Source: Arabidopsis thaliana
Lineage: Eukaryota > Streptophyta > Magnoliopsida > Brassicales > Brassicaceae
Assembly (NCBI RefSeq): GCF_000001735.4
Contig: NC_003076.8
Span: 10,664,001-10,728,000, forward strand
Direction of reading: 5' to 3'
Length of the DNA stretch: 64,000 nt
The position numbers were made by a program, and so were the translations under genes. Shown in pieces: positions 21,000 to 32,231 of this stretch. Numbering within the stretch: position 1 is the stretch's first letter; each line of letters opens with the position of its first letter. The notes below the pieces were generated by a model. The model had not been told where the DNA came from and ran no database searches. It worked only from the letters and a program-made list of their open reading frames with translations.

Positions 21000-22160
21000 G
21001 ATTTCTCTCTATTCTCTCTCTCAAATCTTTTAGAGAGAGAGAATCAAATATCCGTTTCACTTGTGTTCCATGACTTCTTCAAGCGGATTTCTGTCCTTTT
21101 TTATAGTTATCGTTGTCTGTTTTAAGCCGTGATCGGTGTCCTGTGACTTTTCCAGCACCGTTACCGGATCTCTAGATCTTAGTCGTCTATTTCTCTGTTT
21201 TATCCTGACATTTTGGTTTGTTCCGGGTTGATATACGGAATATTCTAGCTTTGCCGTCACAACCTTGCCGTCACTATTCCAGTTTTACACTGGCTTTGTT
21301 CCGACTTATCCCATTCTTTGGTTTTGTTTGTGAAATCGGTCTTTCTCGAAGGTTTTGACTGCTTCCTCTCCAGAATCCACTGGAATTCGAGTCTCTGATG
21401 CTGAAACAAAATTCCGGGATTTTGGATCTAATAGATCGAATCAGCCTTTGACTTGAATTGTTGGAAGATGATGGTTATTGAAACAATGTCAAGGTCTTCC
21501 TTCTGTGACATAGTGAATAAAGAAGGAGTCTGTTTCTTTTATCTTTCTATTTTTTTTTTTTTTGTTTTAGTTAGGTGTTTCAACTCTTTCTTTTGCTAAA
21601 CAAGGTTTTGGTGTTGAGATAGTGAGCAAAAAGCACTCATAATGCGAGCATATATAGAAGCGATAAGATCAGATGTAAACTTTTAAGTTTCATGTTTGAT
21701 CTTATTGTGATTTGTTATGAGTTTTCTATTAACAAACTACTATTTTACTCCTTTCTATTTAGTGATAGACAATGTTGCACTTTCTTTTGTTTGTTTGGCT
21801 TGTAAATTTACCTGTTGTATATTGTACTTGCCTCTCCAACTTGGATTCTCTAATGATGGATGATATATATTAAAAAGGACGCTTTTGGAAAAAAGAAAAA
21901 AAAAAAGAGCGAGAACAAAAAAAGATATTTTCTCTCTATTCTCTCTTTTACCTCCTGCATCGTTTGTTTTAGTCACCACCGTTAACATCTACGCCGTCCC
22001 AATTTCTTTAGGTTTTAGGACTTCTCCCTCAGATAGTATCCTTTTGGGTGGAGCTTCTACCAGAGATTTAGAAGTTTTATGTCCGGTTAAACAATTAGTG
22101 TTTAAGATTCTACACAAGTTTTGTGGGTTTGGATTTCTTCTAGATCGTGACCTTTCATTT
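21000..22160 (+). other. Probable LINE 5' region
   Basis: CT- and GA-rich sequence at 21001-21045, and again at 21930-21960, looks like a transcribed leader. A second open segment (21885-22160) leads into the DUF4283-type pseudogene in the same direction. No other gene is recognised here. Confidence 0.4.
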
Positions 22161-22903
22161 TCTCGGGTTGTTATGGAGTTTCAGTTGGATAAAGTTTTAC
22201 AAGAGATGTTGCTTGAGGAAGAGGAAGATGATATTCCTGTAGTTATATTTGGATATGCCAGCGTTTAGTTCATCAATTTGATATAAGCGGAGTGTGTTGG
22301 GACGATTTCTGAATCCAGATAACCAACGAATGTCTAAATAGATTCTAGAGATGCCTCAAATCTAGCGCATGTACAATAGAGTCATGGGTGTTTCTTTGTC
22401 ACGAGATAGCTTTCAGTTCATCTTCAAAAACGAAAAAGATCTTATCGAGGTGCTTAAGACATGGGTATGGACCCAAGATGATTAGGGTGTTGTTATGGAC
22501 ATGCAGATTGAAGATCCTCCGCCGGACTATCTCAATTTTCTTTTTTCTCTTGATACGACTTCGCATATACCCGTTAATCAGTATACTAGGCCTACAATTT
22601 CTTCGGTTGCTTTGTATGTTGGTAAGGTGATTGATTTCACCTTAATGAAGGTGAGGCACAAATTCAGGACTTTGTGAGGATACATGTACTATTTGATGTT
22701 CGAAGCGGCTAAGAAATTCTAGAGATATTCAATTGTTGTGTGGGTCAATGGTGAAGTTTGGGATTGATTATGAACGAATTCATAAAAGATGCCTCCACTG
22801 TCAACGCATGACGCATGATAAGACTCGTTTCCCTTTCTTACCATTGACGTTAGCACAACCTACTTCTGAGATTAATAAAGGCTATACAACAGATTCAGTT
22901 TCA
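22161..22903 (+). pseudogene. LINE ORF1-like (DUF4283 and zinc knuckle) pseudogene
   Basis: Translation in shifting frames gives MEFQLDKVLQEMLLEEEEDD, then RMYNRVMGVSLSRDSFQFIF with FKNEKDLIEVLKTWVW, then DPPPDYLNFLFSLDTTSHIP and FGIDYERIHKRCLHCQRMTH. This matches the DUF4283 domain followed by a CCHC-type knuckle in plant LINE ORF1 proteins, which bind RNA. The last knuckle cysteine is lost (DKTRFP). Several stops and shifts occur. The frame resumes after the Harbinger insertion, at 25622-25760 (AKAVDSHISVSPSNGQPP), ending in TAA. Confidence 0.75.
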
Positions 22904-23398
22904 GGGTCCGAATGGTAACAACGTATTTAGTTGTGCGGGAAAAGCGGTTTTATAGTACGATACGGTTCAATTGCGGTACATGCGGGAGAAATAGATTTAC
23001 GGGACAAGTGCCGTTTTTAAAGAATAAGCGGTACAAAATAATGTTTGATTGGTGAAATAAAGTATTTGCGGTACATTATAAATGTTTGAATGGTAAAAAA
23101 GAAACAAAGCAGTACAGATTACATATTAAATATTATTATATCAATAATTATTATAATTATATATTATTATTTGTTTGATGTTAATAAAAAATAGGTCATA
23201 CAGTTATTAACTTTAAATATTCATATTAATCCAAAATAAAATAAAATATATAATTTTTAACGTACATATTGTTAAATAATAGTTGAATAAGAAAACAATT
23301 ACATCACTTTTACAAAAATATTATCGACTACTTTGATTTTTCCATAAAATATTTTCAATATTGTCTCTTATTTGCGTCATATGTTCTCCATCTGCTAA

Positions 23399-23985
23399 CT
23401 ATGCTGCATCCATGTCGCTTACATCATGCTCAAAATCTCGGTTGTTTATATTTGTTTCTGTCATTACATCTACAAAATCTGAATCCAAAAAATTTGAACT
23501 TCTCATAAAATTATGTAATCTCATTGTAGCCATTATCACTCTTTTTTGAATGTGAACATTATATCTTGGAAAATCAGAAATAATTCTCCATTTTTTCTTC
23601 CAAACTCCAAAAGTTCTCTCGATAACAGAACGTAAAGATGTGTGACATTGGTTGAATAATTCATGTGTATTCCTAGGAGGAGGACCATAATAGAATTGAG
23701 ACATATGATATCTCACAACGCGGTTTCGGGATGATCTATAAGGAGCCAGAAATTCTTATTTGTTTGGATAGCTAGAATCAACGAGATAATATTTTTTGTA
23801 CGGAGACAAAGAAAACTCAGAATCACTTTGTGTGCCATTTGCAAAACAGTTGTATCGTGGCATGATCCCGGTGCTCCATTCCAAATATCTGTAAATAACA
23901 TATTCAAATCGCATATTGCCATAATGTTTAATGATGCATTATCATGTCCATTCCAATACATTCCTTGTAACTCAGGCTTTACTTT
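23399..23985 (-). pseudogene. Harbinger transposase C-terminal part, copy 1
   Basis: From 23985 down, the minus strand encodes KVKPELQGMYWNGHDNASLN, MAICDLNMLFTDIWNGAPGS with CHDTTVL, then after a frameshift KKYYLVDSSYPN and an in-frame stop. It resumes with RYHMSQFYYGPPPRNTHELF and SVIERTFGVWKKKWRI. These are the DDE_Tnp_4 blocks carrying the second Asp (VDSSYPN) and the catalytic Glu (IERTFG). The first catalytic Asp block (GAIDGTHV type) and the helix-turn-helix are deleted. Confidence 0.85.
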
Positions 23986-24109
23986 TACACATAAAAAAGG
24001 ATACTTTTTGTTAATTTACATCTCTAAAATTATAGAATCAATTAGATTTTTATACCAAAATTTTAAAAGATATTTTGATGAGTAAAAAATTTATATGTAC
24101 TTACAAAGT

Positions 24110-24590
24110 CTTGTTCTCTTCACCATACGTCAGATGCAAATATCATTGATGTCTCAGGATCAACAGTGATGCCAATTTTATGCGTAAGAAACTTCCATCT
24201 CTTGTAACTTTTTTTGAATTCATCAAGGTTGCTTTTGAAGAAAACATAAGTTTTATTTTTGTCGAACGCTTGATTAAACTTTTCAACCATATACTCTACC
24301 GATAGAAGTAAGATGCTTAAGAATATAATTATTCATGGCAATTGCTTCGTCGAACAATTGTATTAATATTTTTTCTTGAATGTATGACCATTTGTACTTG
24401 TCTTTATTCTACAAATTTAGTGAATACAATGTAATTTATTATGTCAAATTTTAATAAATATTTTTCTTTACAAAAAATAGAAGTAAAAGTAAATTTACCC
24501 GCACTGTTGTTTCGGAGGGAGGAGCTGAAACTTCAGGATGAGTTGAACCGATTCTTGTGGAAGGATTTGTGTTCCGTCGACGATTAGATT
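24110..24590 (-). pseudogene. Harbinger Myb/SANT-like accessory ORF, copy 1
   Basis: The minus strand shows, in broken frames, KPEVSAPPSETTV-like sequence followed by DKYKWSYIQEKILIQLFDEA with IAMNNY, then KKLQEMEVSYA-like and SMIFASDVW. This resembles the Myb_DNA-bind_3 type protein that Harbinger elements encode beside the transposase and that helps it reach DNA and the nucleus. It has several stops. Confidence 0.6.
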
Positions 24591-25827
24591 ACATATCTAA
24601 AATCATTTAAATCGAAATAATTTTCTTGAAACAAATTTGATAAGCTATTAACATTTATTTTTTGTTTTATTAATAAATTCAAGTATATGTATTCAAGTAC
24701 AAAATATATTTAATATATATAAACGTATTTTATATAAAATAACTAAGAAATGATATGAAACATTACAAAATTGAAATTGCTTACGTAATTAACGGACATG
24801 TATAATTTAGACAAACCAAGTTAAGTGGATTACAAATCAGCGAATAATATTAATTTAACTAACACATGCAAACTCCACGATTTATATTTGTCTTAACAAT
24901 TGCTATGATAATTAACATTCTTTCTTTCTAAATTAAGTAAATACATAACCTATTATTATAATAAAATTTGAATTTAAAACCATAAATTTATAGATATGGA
25001 ATCAAATAATTTCTTTTCAATTATTAGAAACTTAAAAATAAAGATATATATATCTAATAGAGATGATGAAATATAAGATTCTACAAAGATATAATATAAT
25101 TATTAAATAATAGCTATAAGTATAGATTAATTAAACTAGTAATACATGAATGTTCTAATTAATTATTACTATATAAATAAATTAACAAGAGAGAGAATCA
25201 TGGTGGTGGCGTTAATTTAGTCTAAATAGAAGGAAATTAATGAGATATCTTGAAGTAATTACCTTAAATGTAGAATTAGTTATTGAGGATTGAAGATAGT
25301 TTAGGAAAAATAAGTTTTTGCTTTCTTATACAGAAGAGAGAAATGTGTGTATAAATAGGAAAACTCTTATATTAAAAAATAAAAAAAAATAAAGAAAGAA
25401 TATATTTATTACTCATTGGCGCTTTTGTATTGGACCACAAGTAAAAGCATGGGTCTGATTTTGAAACGCGTTCCACTCCATTATCTGTCTAACAATTTGC
25501 GTTTTTTTCATTTTTTTCCGAAAAACGTTAAATATTATTTAATTGTCTTGATTGATGTTAAAGTGCGTTTTTCAAAAAAAAAATCAATTCCGCCAATTTA
25601 ATGTTACCAATCAAGACCTCAGCTAAAGCAGTGGACTCTCATATATCAGTTTCTCCATCAAATGGGCAACCTCCAGTAAAGCATTTTGATGATGCCATCA
25701 AAGAAAATTTGGTTTCTACATGTGTGTCTGCATCAGTTAAACTCCTTGTTAAACTATAAATTCACTACTAAGGGGTGTAGGATCTTTGAAACGATAATTG
25801 CCCTTGGCTTGATCTGCAGATTAATTG

Positions 25828-26070
25828 GGAACAGCTTGTCCTGTGGGAAGGTTGTTAAAGGGTGAGGTCTTTGGTTCGAGGAACGCCAAGCGCACCAATA
25901 ACCTACCTGGTGGATTTGGTGGCCCAAGGAGAGAGGTTAGGGTCGATGCGCTGCAGCGCCAACAGGATGCCACGTGGCAGAGTAACAACCCGTCCCGTGG
26001 GACCCGCCCACGTGGCCACACTCTGCCACGTGGCATCCTGTTGGCGGGTCCCACGGGACAGGTTGTTACA
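25828..26070. repeat. GC-rich unit with A-B-A'-B' inverted structure
   Basis: Arm A (25960-25983) is repeated inverted as A' (26020-26043) without mismatch over 24 bases. Arm B (25984-26008) is repeated inverted as B' (26043-26067) with one mismatch over 25 bases. An 11-base spacer with CACGTGG lies between B and A'. A itself contains the palindrome GCCACGTGGC, and B contains GTCCCGTGGGAC. A degraded B-like block (AACAGCTTGTCCTGTGGGA) lies at 25830-25848, suggesting an element of about 240 bp. It abuts truncated Harbinger copy 2 at 26071. Family unknown. Confidence 0.75.
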
Positions 26071-27140
26071 GAATGTCTCTTGATTGTTTTAGATCAATAT
26101 GTGACATAATGGAAACAAGTTATGGATTACAACCTACATTGAATGTTAGCATTGAAGAGTGTGTTGCCATGTTTTTACGGATATGTGGATACAATGAAGG
26201 TCAAAGAGATGTTGGGTTGCGATTTTTTGAAGGCCTTAGAGTGACAAAGTTACTTGCTTGTGATTGTATCAAGACGCCAACAACACAAGAACTACGTCGA
26301 ATTCATGAAAAAGTACAAATGGATCGAAGATATTGGTCATATTTTAGTGATTTGTTGGAGCTATAGATGGAGTTCATGTGTGTTAAGGTGAAGCCTAAAC
26401 TACAAGGAATGTATTGGAATTGACACGATAGAACATCATTTAATATCATGGCCGTATGTGATATAAATATGTTGTTTTCATATGTTTGAAATAGAGCACA
26501 TGGATCGTGTCACGATACAGTAGTTCTAACGATGGTACAAGATAATGATTATGAATTTCCTTTGCCTCCTAGACACAAGTATTATGTAGTTGATTTTGGG
26601 TATCCAAATAAACAAGGCTTTTTGGCACCTTATAGATCTTCGCGGAACAGAGTTGTTAAGTATCACATGTCACAGTTCTACAATGTTCCTTCTCTTAGGA
26701 ATAAACAAGAGTTGTTTAATCGATGTCATGCATGAAAAATCAATTGAAAGGACAATTGGAGTTTGAAAGAAAAAATGGAGGATTCTTTGTGAATTTCCCA
26801 GATATGATATTGATGTTCAAAAAAGAGTGGTAACAATTACAATGGGACTATATAATTTTATCAGGATTTCGAATTATTTTGACGAGAATTTTGATGAAGG
26901 AATGAGAAATACAAATATCAACAACGTAAATTCTGAGAATGATCTAGATGACATGGAGAGAGGTGGTATACCTGATGAAAATTATATGGCAAATATAAGA
27001 AAAAATATTGTTGATATGTTATGGGCAACTCAAAATACACTTTTCGTTAAATATTGCACGCGGTATCCTTGGTTTACTCAATCATCAAATTTGAATTTGG
27101 TATATATTACGAATCTACTATATTTTTTTTGTCAGTAAAT
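26071..27140 (+). pseudogene. Harbinger transposase fragment, copy 2
   Basis: The segment starts inside the transposase at MSLDCFRSICDIMETSYG and runs through ECVAMFLRICGYNEGQRDVG, the catalytic VGAIDGVHV (first Asp kept, frame then broken), NIMAVCDINMLF, KYYVVDFGYPNKQGF and the IERTIGV block to a C-terminal acidic tail. Compared with copy 3 it lacks about 12 residues of the helix-turn-helix (RTQETVNQK region) and the whole N-terminus, replaced by the GC-rich unit. Multiple stops show it is inactive. The two fragments are clearly one family. Confidence 0.85.
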
Positions 27141-27600
27141 ATGTAGTTGTATATCATATCTTAATGGTATCATTTAAATATATTTAGTCTCCTCAGCTTG
27201 TATTTTGTTTACTATATGTAGTCTCCTCAGTAATATATTGATATGTACTTTTGTGTACGTAATTGTATATTTAGTATATGTAGTTGTACACATTGTATTT
27301 GTACAGTTTCGTGTATTTTATTAACATGTAAATTAATTATAAAATTTGACAATTTAATACTTGAAAAATACCTTTGTTCAAACTCATGATTATAAAAGAA
27401 AACAAAGAAGAATATAAATAGACTACATACTTTTTCACTGGTATTAAAAATAGGAAGCATTAAAAAAATGACGAAACAAAAGTCTTATAACAATTATTCC
27501 AACCTGCAACTACAAAAATGTTTAAATTAGCATGTTATAAAATTTTGTAGAATGGTTTTATTTTAGAAGAATTAAACTAAATAATTCATACCTGTAGAAT
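27141..27600. other. AT-rich spacer between Harbinger copy 2 and the Helitron
   Basis: No coding region recognised. It contains related short segments (TGTAGTTGTA and TAGTCTCCTCAG types) repeated near 27140-27310. The Helitron 3' terminus is expected somewhere here, but no clear hairpin plus CTRR end was found. Confidence 0.35.
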
Positions 27601-27730
27601 TAATCTACTAAAGGTTTTGAAATATTTGTTTGAAAACATCATTTGCTGTTTTTTTCTTCTGTTTTTCTTTACTGTCTCTAATAAGAACCTTCACCCCTCC
27701 CATTGATTTCACTCTAGACATAGCGACATA

Positions 27731-28891
27731 TCACTGTCCATGTGAGAAAACAGGCTTCAGCAAATATATGCCAACATTGGGTAATGACTGGCCTTGGCTT
27801 TTATTGATTATCATAGCAAATGCAACGGATAAAGAAAACTGTCTCCGTTGCATTGTAAAGGGCAATCTACTATCCGAAGGAGTTAGGGGCATCCTCGGAA
27901 TAAGAACCAGTTTACCAACTCTAGTACCTGTTAATAGACGTCCTTGCACTAGTTTATCTCCAAGTCTGACAATCTGAAGTCTTGTACCATTCATCAAACC
28001 TCCATACGGATCAAGATTACGCAACAACATAACTAGGCAACCAACTTTTAACCGAAGTAGATGGTTAGGTAATCCAGAAAGCTTGATTTTATTGAGAAAA
28101 TCAGGCATATATATACAGGGTTCTTATCTGCACGTGTGTCAGAAGGATCAATAGAATCAGAACTTTGATAAATCCTTTCTTCACCTGAAAAGAATAGTAG
28201 TTCATTGTCATATACACTTATTGGTAAGAGCTGATAAAGTTATATGTATGTTTTTGAGTAATAAAAAAAAGGGCATTCACTAACCTGTTAGTTTGGAAAG
28301 CATATGATCGTTAATTGAGTTAACATCTTCATTGATGGGACACAAAATAGCTCTACCTTGGGAAACCGTAGGAGATTTCTCTTGAGGAAAGGTTGTACCA
28401 TAGACTGCTCTAATGATCGATTCTATAGGGTTGTCTCCTTCAGGAATAAGAATATCATCTGATATTTGTATCCGAGTTACTCCATCGTTAGCTCATTTAG
28501 TTTTCCCTCGCCGACTGCAAGGATCCATTTGGAAAATTCCTCAATCTCGCGTGCCTCATTTACGTATATATCTTGGAGATGTCTCATGTTCTTCGTCAAC
28601 TTCAAAACTTTGCAATGCTGCCAAAGATAAGACGAAACTCCTTATCTTTCCCATTCCACGTATAGAAATTAGGTATTTGTTCATATAAAAATTTTGCTGC
28701 TTCAGGATCACGCTTATTAAGCTCCAACCATGCCATAAACTGTGTGTCATCATGTTCACTTTATACAAAACAGATTCAGTAGTCTCACCGTCCTTGACAT
28801 AAAAACAGGCTGCTAGGCCTTTCTCATTGAACATAAGTTTAGTTACTGATGTTTGTCGGTAATCTATAGAATAGCCTTTAATCGTCCCCAT
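27731..28891 (-). pseudogene. Helitron Pif1-like helicase remnant
   Basis: Minus strand, 28891-28556: DYRQTSVTKLMFNEKGL and FYVKDGETTESVLYKVN, the linker just before the helicase. Then SLAALQSFEVDEE, EFSKWILAVGEGK and IQISDDILIPEGDNPIESI. The last part (28108-27731) reads GCLVMLLRNLDPYGGLMNGT, FAMIINKSQGQSLPNVG and VFSHGQ, the C-terminal motifs of Pif1-type helicases. Walker A and B and the intervening motifs are missing: the sequence passes straight from the linker to the region before the SKWIL block. An intron-like gap lies near 28190-28285. Not functional. Confidence 0.85.
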
Positions 28892-28979
28892 CGCTTCACA
28901 TGCAGATACGTATCGGTAAAACGATTTTTTGAGTTATTTTTCATTAAGTGTCATCTTAAAAATAGTCTCCTAAGTATGT

Positions 28980-31170
28980 TTACCATAAACTGAAATAAAA
29001 TAATGAAAAATACCTGCAATCATAATAATCATGAACTTGATTTCGTTCTTGTGGATCTTTATTTGTTTCTCCTACATTGTTTTGCTCGGTGACATCTTCT
29101 TTTCGATGAGGCTTGATAGAGACGGTTACACGATCAAGGTCCTTGTTAACATACTTGAATAAGTATTTAACAAAGACGGATTGGTTACACCACTCTACAT
29201 TGATGTGAGCCCTGTATTTTCGTAAGAAGACATCGTTGTATGGAATAACATACCAATTGTCGTATTGAAACTTATTCTTCTCGATGAAACGACCAGTATC
29301 TATGCGTCTATATATTTGATAACCTTCATTGTCAAGAGACGTGTTCTCAACATGGTTCTTTGGATAAAACTTGGAACATTTATCATTTTCCATGCATAGC
29401 GAATTAGGATTAACCAATCTGCATGGTCCATGAATCACACATTCCGACACAATTTGATATAACTCTGGATCTTTTGATTAATCTGGAATTTCGGCAAAAA
29501 TAATCTTGTCAACATCATCAACTGTAGGAAACTTGTATCTAGGATCCATCCAAACGATGATGTGAGCATGTGGAAGACCTCTTTTTTGAAATTCTACTGT
29601 ACACATAGCTGTTTCAACATAACAAGTATGAGTTAATGTCACTTGTAAATGAAAATACATGAAATATATGATTTCAAAATATGAAATCATTTAGTACCTA
29701 TTTTGGTTTTTCCAAAGACATGATTCTTTGTTAGATCATCCATCAAGTTGTCGAATTTCATTTTATAAATCCTGCGAATGATATCAGGCATGTCCTCAGA
29801 ATTCAAATTCCGCTCTTTAACAAATCTTGTGATCTCTGGCCATTTAGGATTACATGTGAAGGTAATAAACAGGTCAGGAAAGCCAAAATGTTTACAGGTC
29901 GTCATTGCATCTAAGTAGTTATGCTACATATAAGCTGGACCACCGGTGAAGGATGAAGGAATGATATAACTTTTTCCTTTATTAGAAAGATCATTATCTT
30001 TAGCATCAAAAGCATCTTGAACTGCCTTCTTGCTAGTACTGCGCAACTTCGTTTAATTGTTTTAATATACTTTAGCCGATTAGACTCTATCATAGTAAAA
30101 ACATCAACCATGAATTGTTGAAGTAAACGCTTTGAGCGAAAGAGGATGTGCTTCTCATCTTTTCTCTCTTGTAAACGGTAGTCAAACCACTTCCTCGTAC
30201 TAACATCTTCCTGCTTCTTCTTTCCTTTTGTTGTTTTGGTAGGAGTTTTTTTTATTCCAAGCCTATATCTATCCTCTCCTTTGGGAAATAACAATGAATA
30301 CTGAAGTGCTAGATATGAAACGTGACAGTCATGTATTCTCCTTAACTTACGAGACTTTATCTGTAGGATTATATCTCTTTTATCTAGATTCTCGTCGAAA
30401 TCTCCAGGTATCAATGCAACAACTTCAGCTACGGATGGAAGGTTATACACTCTGCATCTTTCTGGCGATTAGATATAATCTTCATATGAAAATTTTCCTC
30501 TTCTTTCTCTATATTGAATCTATTACGGGCAATCCTAAATGCACCAACATGAGGGTTTATCTTTTCCAACATTTCTAGCAAAGCTGTAACTGTTTCTTTC
30601 TTGAACTTTTCTTTGCCCCCTTCGTTCCCACCATTATTACCTTTGTTGCAATTTTGGATAATTACAAAAGACATATAATAAACAATATGTATTGGTGATA
30701 CACAAAATATAAATTGTTTCATAAAGTTCAAGTTATTAACACTTACTTCATAACTTCAATTTGATTATCAACTTCATTCTCAGTGTCCATGATATAAAGC
30801 TGTTGGAATTTTGCATAATCGTCAGCCTTTGGTTTCAACGCACCTATCAAGTGATAGTTTTCTCCTTGTAGAGCAAACATAGATGGACCACGTCTCTTTT
30901 TTACTGAGCGATATACCTTGCCACCAATAGATGTGACTGAAAACAACATGTTGTATGGTCTGATATTTGCTCTAAAAGTTTTAGCATCTTCATGGTAGCT
31001 TGTAAGCAATCACCACATATATTCAGGTAATTTTTTTAGCATAGGTAGAACAATCTGTCTTTGCATACAACATCCTGTAAAAACCGGATTGCTACTCCTC
31101 CTTCTTCTATTTAGTCTTTTATCGTACCAGAAAGTTGCACCACAATGCACACATGTGTGATCCGCATCAC
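28980..31170 (-). pseudogene. Helitron Rep (HUH endonuclease) remnant
   Basis: In minus-strand order: HTCVHCGATFWYDKRL (zinc-finger-like N-terminus, near 31130), FRANIRPYNMLFSVTSIGGK, YHLIGALKPKADDYAKFQQL, DVFTMIESNRLKYIK, FGFPDLFITFTCNPKWPEI, then CTVEFQKRGLPHAHIIVWMD with the HUH metal-binding motif (HAH). Next come CMENDKCSKFYPK and VFVKYLFKYVNKDLDRVTV with the paired tyrosines expected of a Helitron Rep. Rep would nick and join single strands in rolling-circle transposition. Frameshifts near 29690, 29910 and 30050 and AT-rich gaps (some may be introns) break the reading, so it is a pseudogene. Confidence 0.88.
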
Positions 31171-31179
31171 CTTCATCAT

Positions 31180-32150
31180 TGTAACGCCCGTGAACCGGAA
31201 AATCTGTTAGGATTTGTGTTTAAATTGCCCGGTTTAATCGGTTGGGTTAATAGAAATCTTAGAGTATGCCTATAAAAGAAGGAAACTCGAAATTAGGGCT
31301 TTGCTTAGCCACTTTTCGTTCTGTAAAGAAGAAAAAGAGAGAGACGGAGAAGGACCAGAATCGTTAGAGTTTGGGAGGAAACAGTTTCGACATATCAAAT
31401 CGTTGTCAAAGATAACGAAATTTGGTAGCGTTATTCCCAAGTCTTTCATTGTCATTCTAAATTTTACATAAGTGGATTTGGATTTAAACTCGCTGAGTTA
31501 TTTTCAGTTTCGTGAGACACGTTTTCTCAGACGCGAGTTAGGACCAGTGGAGATTGTAACTGAGATCTTGGTCTTGTCTGGTTTCCGATCCGCACGAGAT
31601 GTCGTGGGAAACTTCGTGACGTCTTAGGCTAGCTTTTCACCGGAGGGATTTGATAGTTAACGGTTGGTTTTTAGTTTAGGTTTTCGTCTTTGAGACTGTT
31701 TGTTTTTGATTTTTATGTCCAGTTTGCTTTTGGTTGTGTGGCTTGTTGTAGGACGTTTCTGGACTGTTTCAGACGTAAGAAGAGTCTCTCCTAGTTATAG
31801 TTGTTGTTAGAATCAGCTTGTTATGGTGAGTGCGTGACCATGAGCTTATCTGAGCGATTGGTTTGTATGACTTGTTTTGTGTGATGATATGTAGGTGTGG
31901 TGAATGTGTTTTTGGGTGAACGGTTCAATGACTGGTTTGTTATGTTTTATTTATGGTTATACCCTTTATTTACTTGTGTGTATAGCTCGTAGATGGGAGG
32001 ATCGCCTCACTAAGTATTTATGATAATACTCACGCATCTCATTTGTATTGTTGATGCAGGTAAAGGCAAAGTGTGATTGTGGATTGTGGCAAGGAAGAGA
32101 GGATGATCTAGACACTCGTTGTGATGTGATCGTTGTCGTGTTTTATGTTA
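31180..32150. repeat. Probable solo LTR inside the Helitron
   Basis: A GC-richer block of about 970 bp begins TGTAACGCCCGTGAACCGG and ends near TTTTATGTTAC, so the ends carry a short inverted TGTAAC/GTTAC. Internal features include CTATAAAAGAAGG (31270-31282), like a TATA box, and a GATGCAGGTAAAGGCAAAG segment near the end, which I associate with Gypsy LTR ends. It interrupts the Helitron at the Rep N-terminus. I could not find a clean 5-bp TSD, so the exact limits are uncertain. Confidence 0.5.
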
Positions 32151-32231
32151 CCTGAATCGAACAAAATCAATACCAAAGTTATTCGATAAAATGTTAAATA
32201 GGTTTTTCCTTCGTTTTAATCTATATAAAGT

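Larger units (their letters stand above)
22904..25618 (-). mobile_element. PIF/Harbinger element, copy 1
   Basis: The left terminus GGGTCCGAATGGTAACAACG and the inverted right terminus GGTCTTGATTGGTAAC are related. Both are flanked by TCA (22901-22903 and 25619-25621), a 3-bp TSD of Harbinger type; TCAG is shared if the extra G is counted. Inside, on the minus strand, are a transposase C-terminus and the Myb/SANT-like second ORF. It is inserted in the LINE ORF1 pseudogene. The transposase N-terminus is missing, so it is a deletion derivative. Confidence 0.85.

Noticed and set aside
25821..26109. Several overlapping open frames on both strands with arginine- and proline-rich peptides
   Set aside because: They track the GC-rich inverted unit, where stops are rare. 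The peptides change with each frame and resemble no family.
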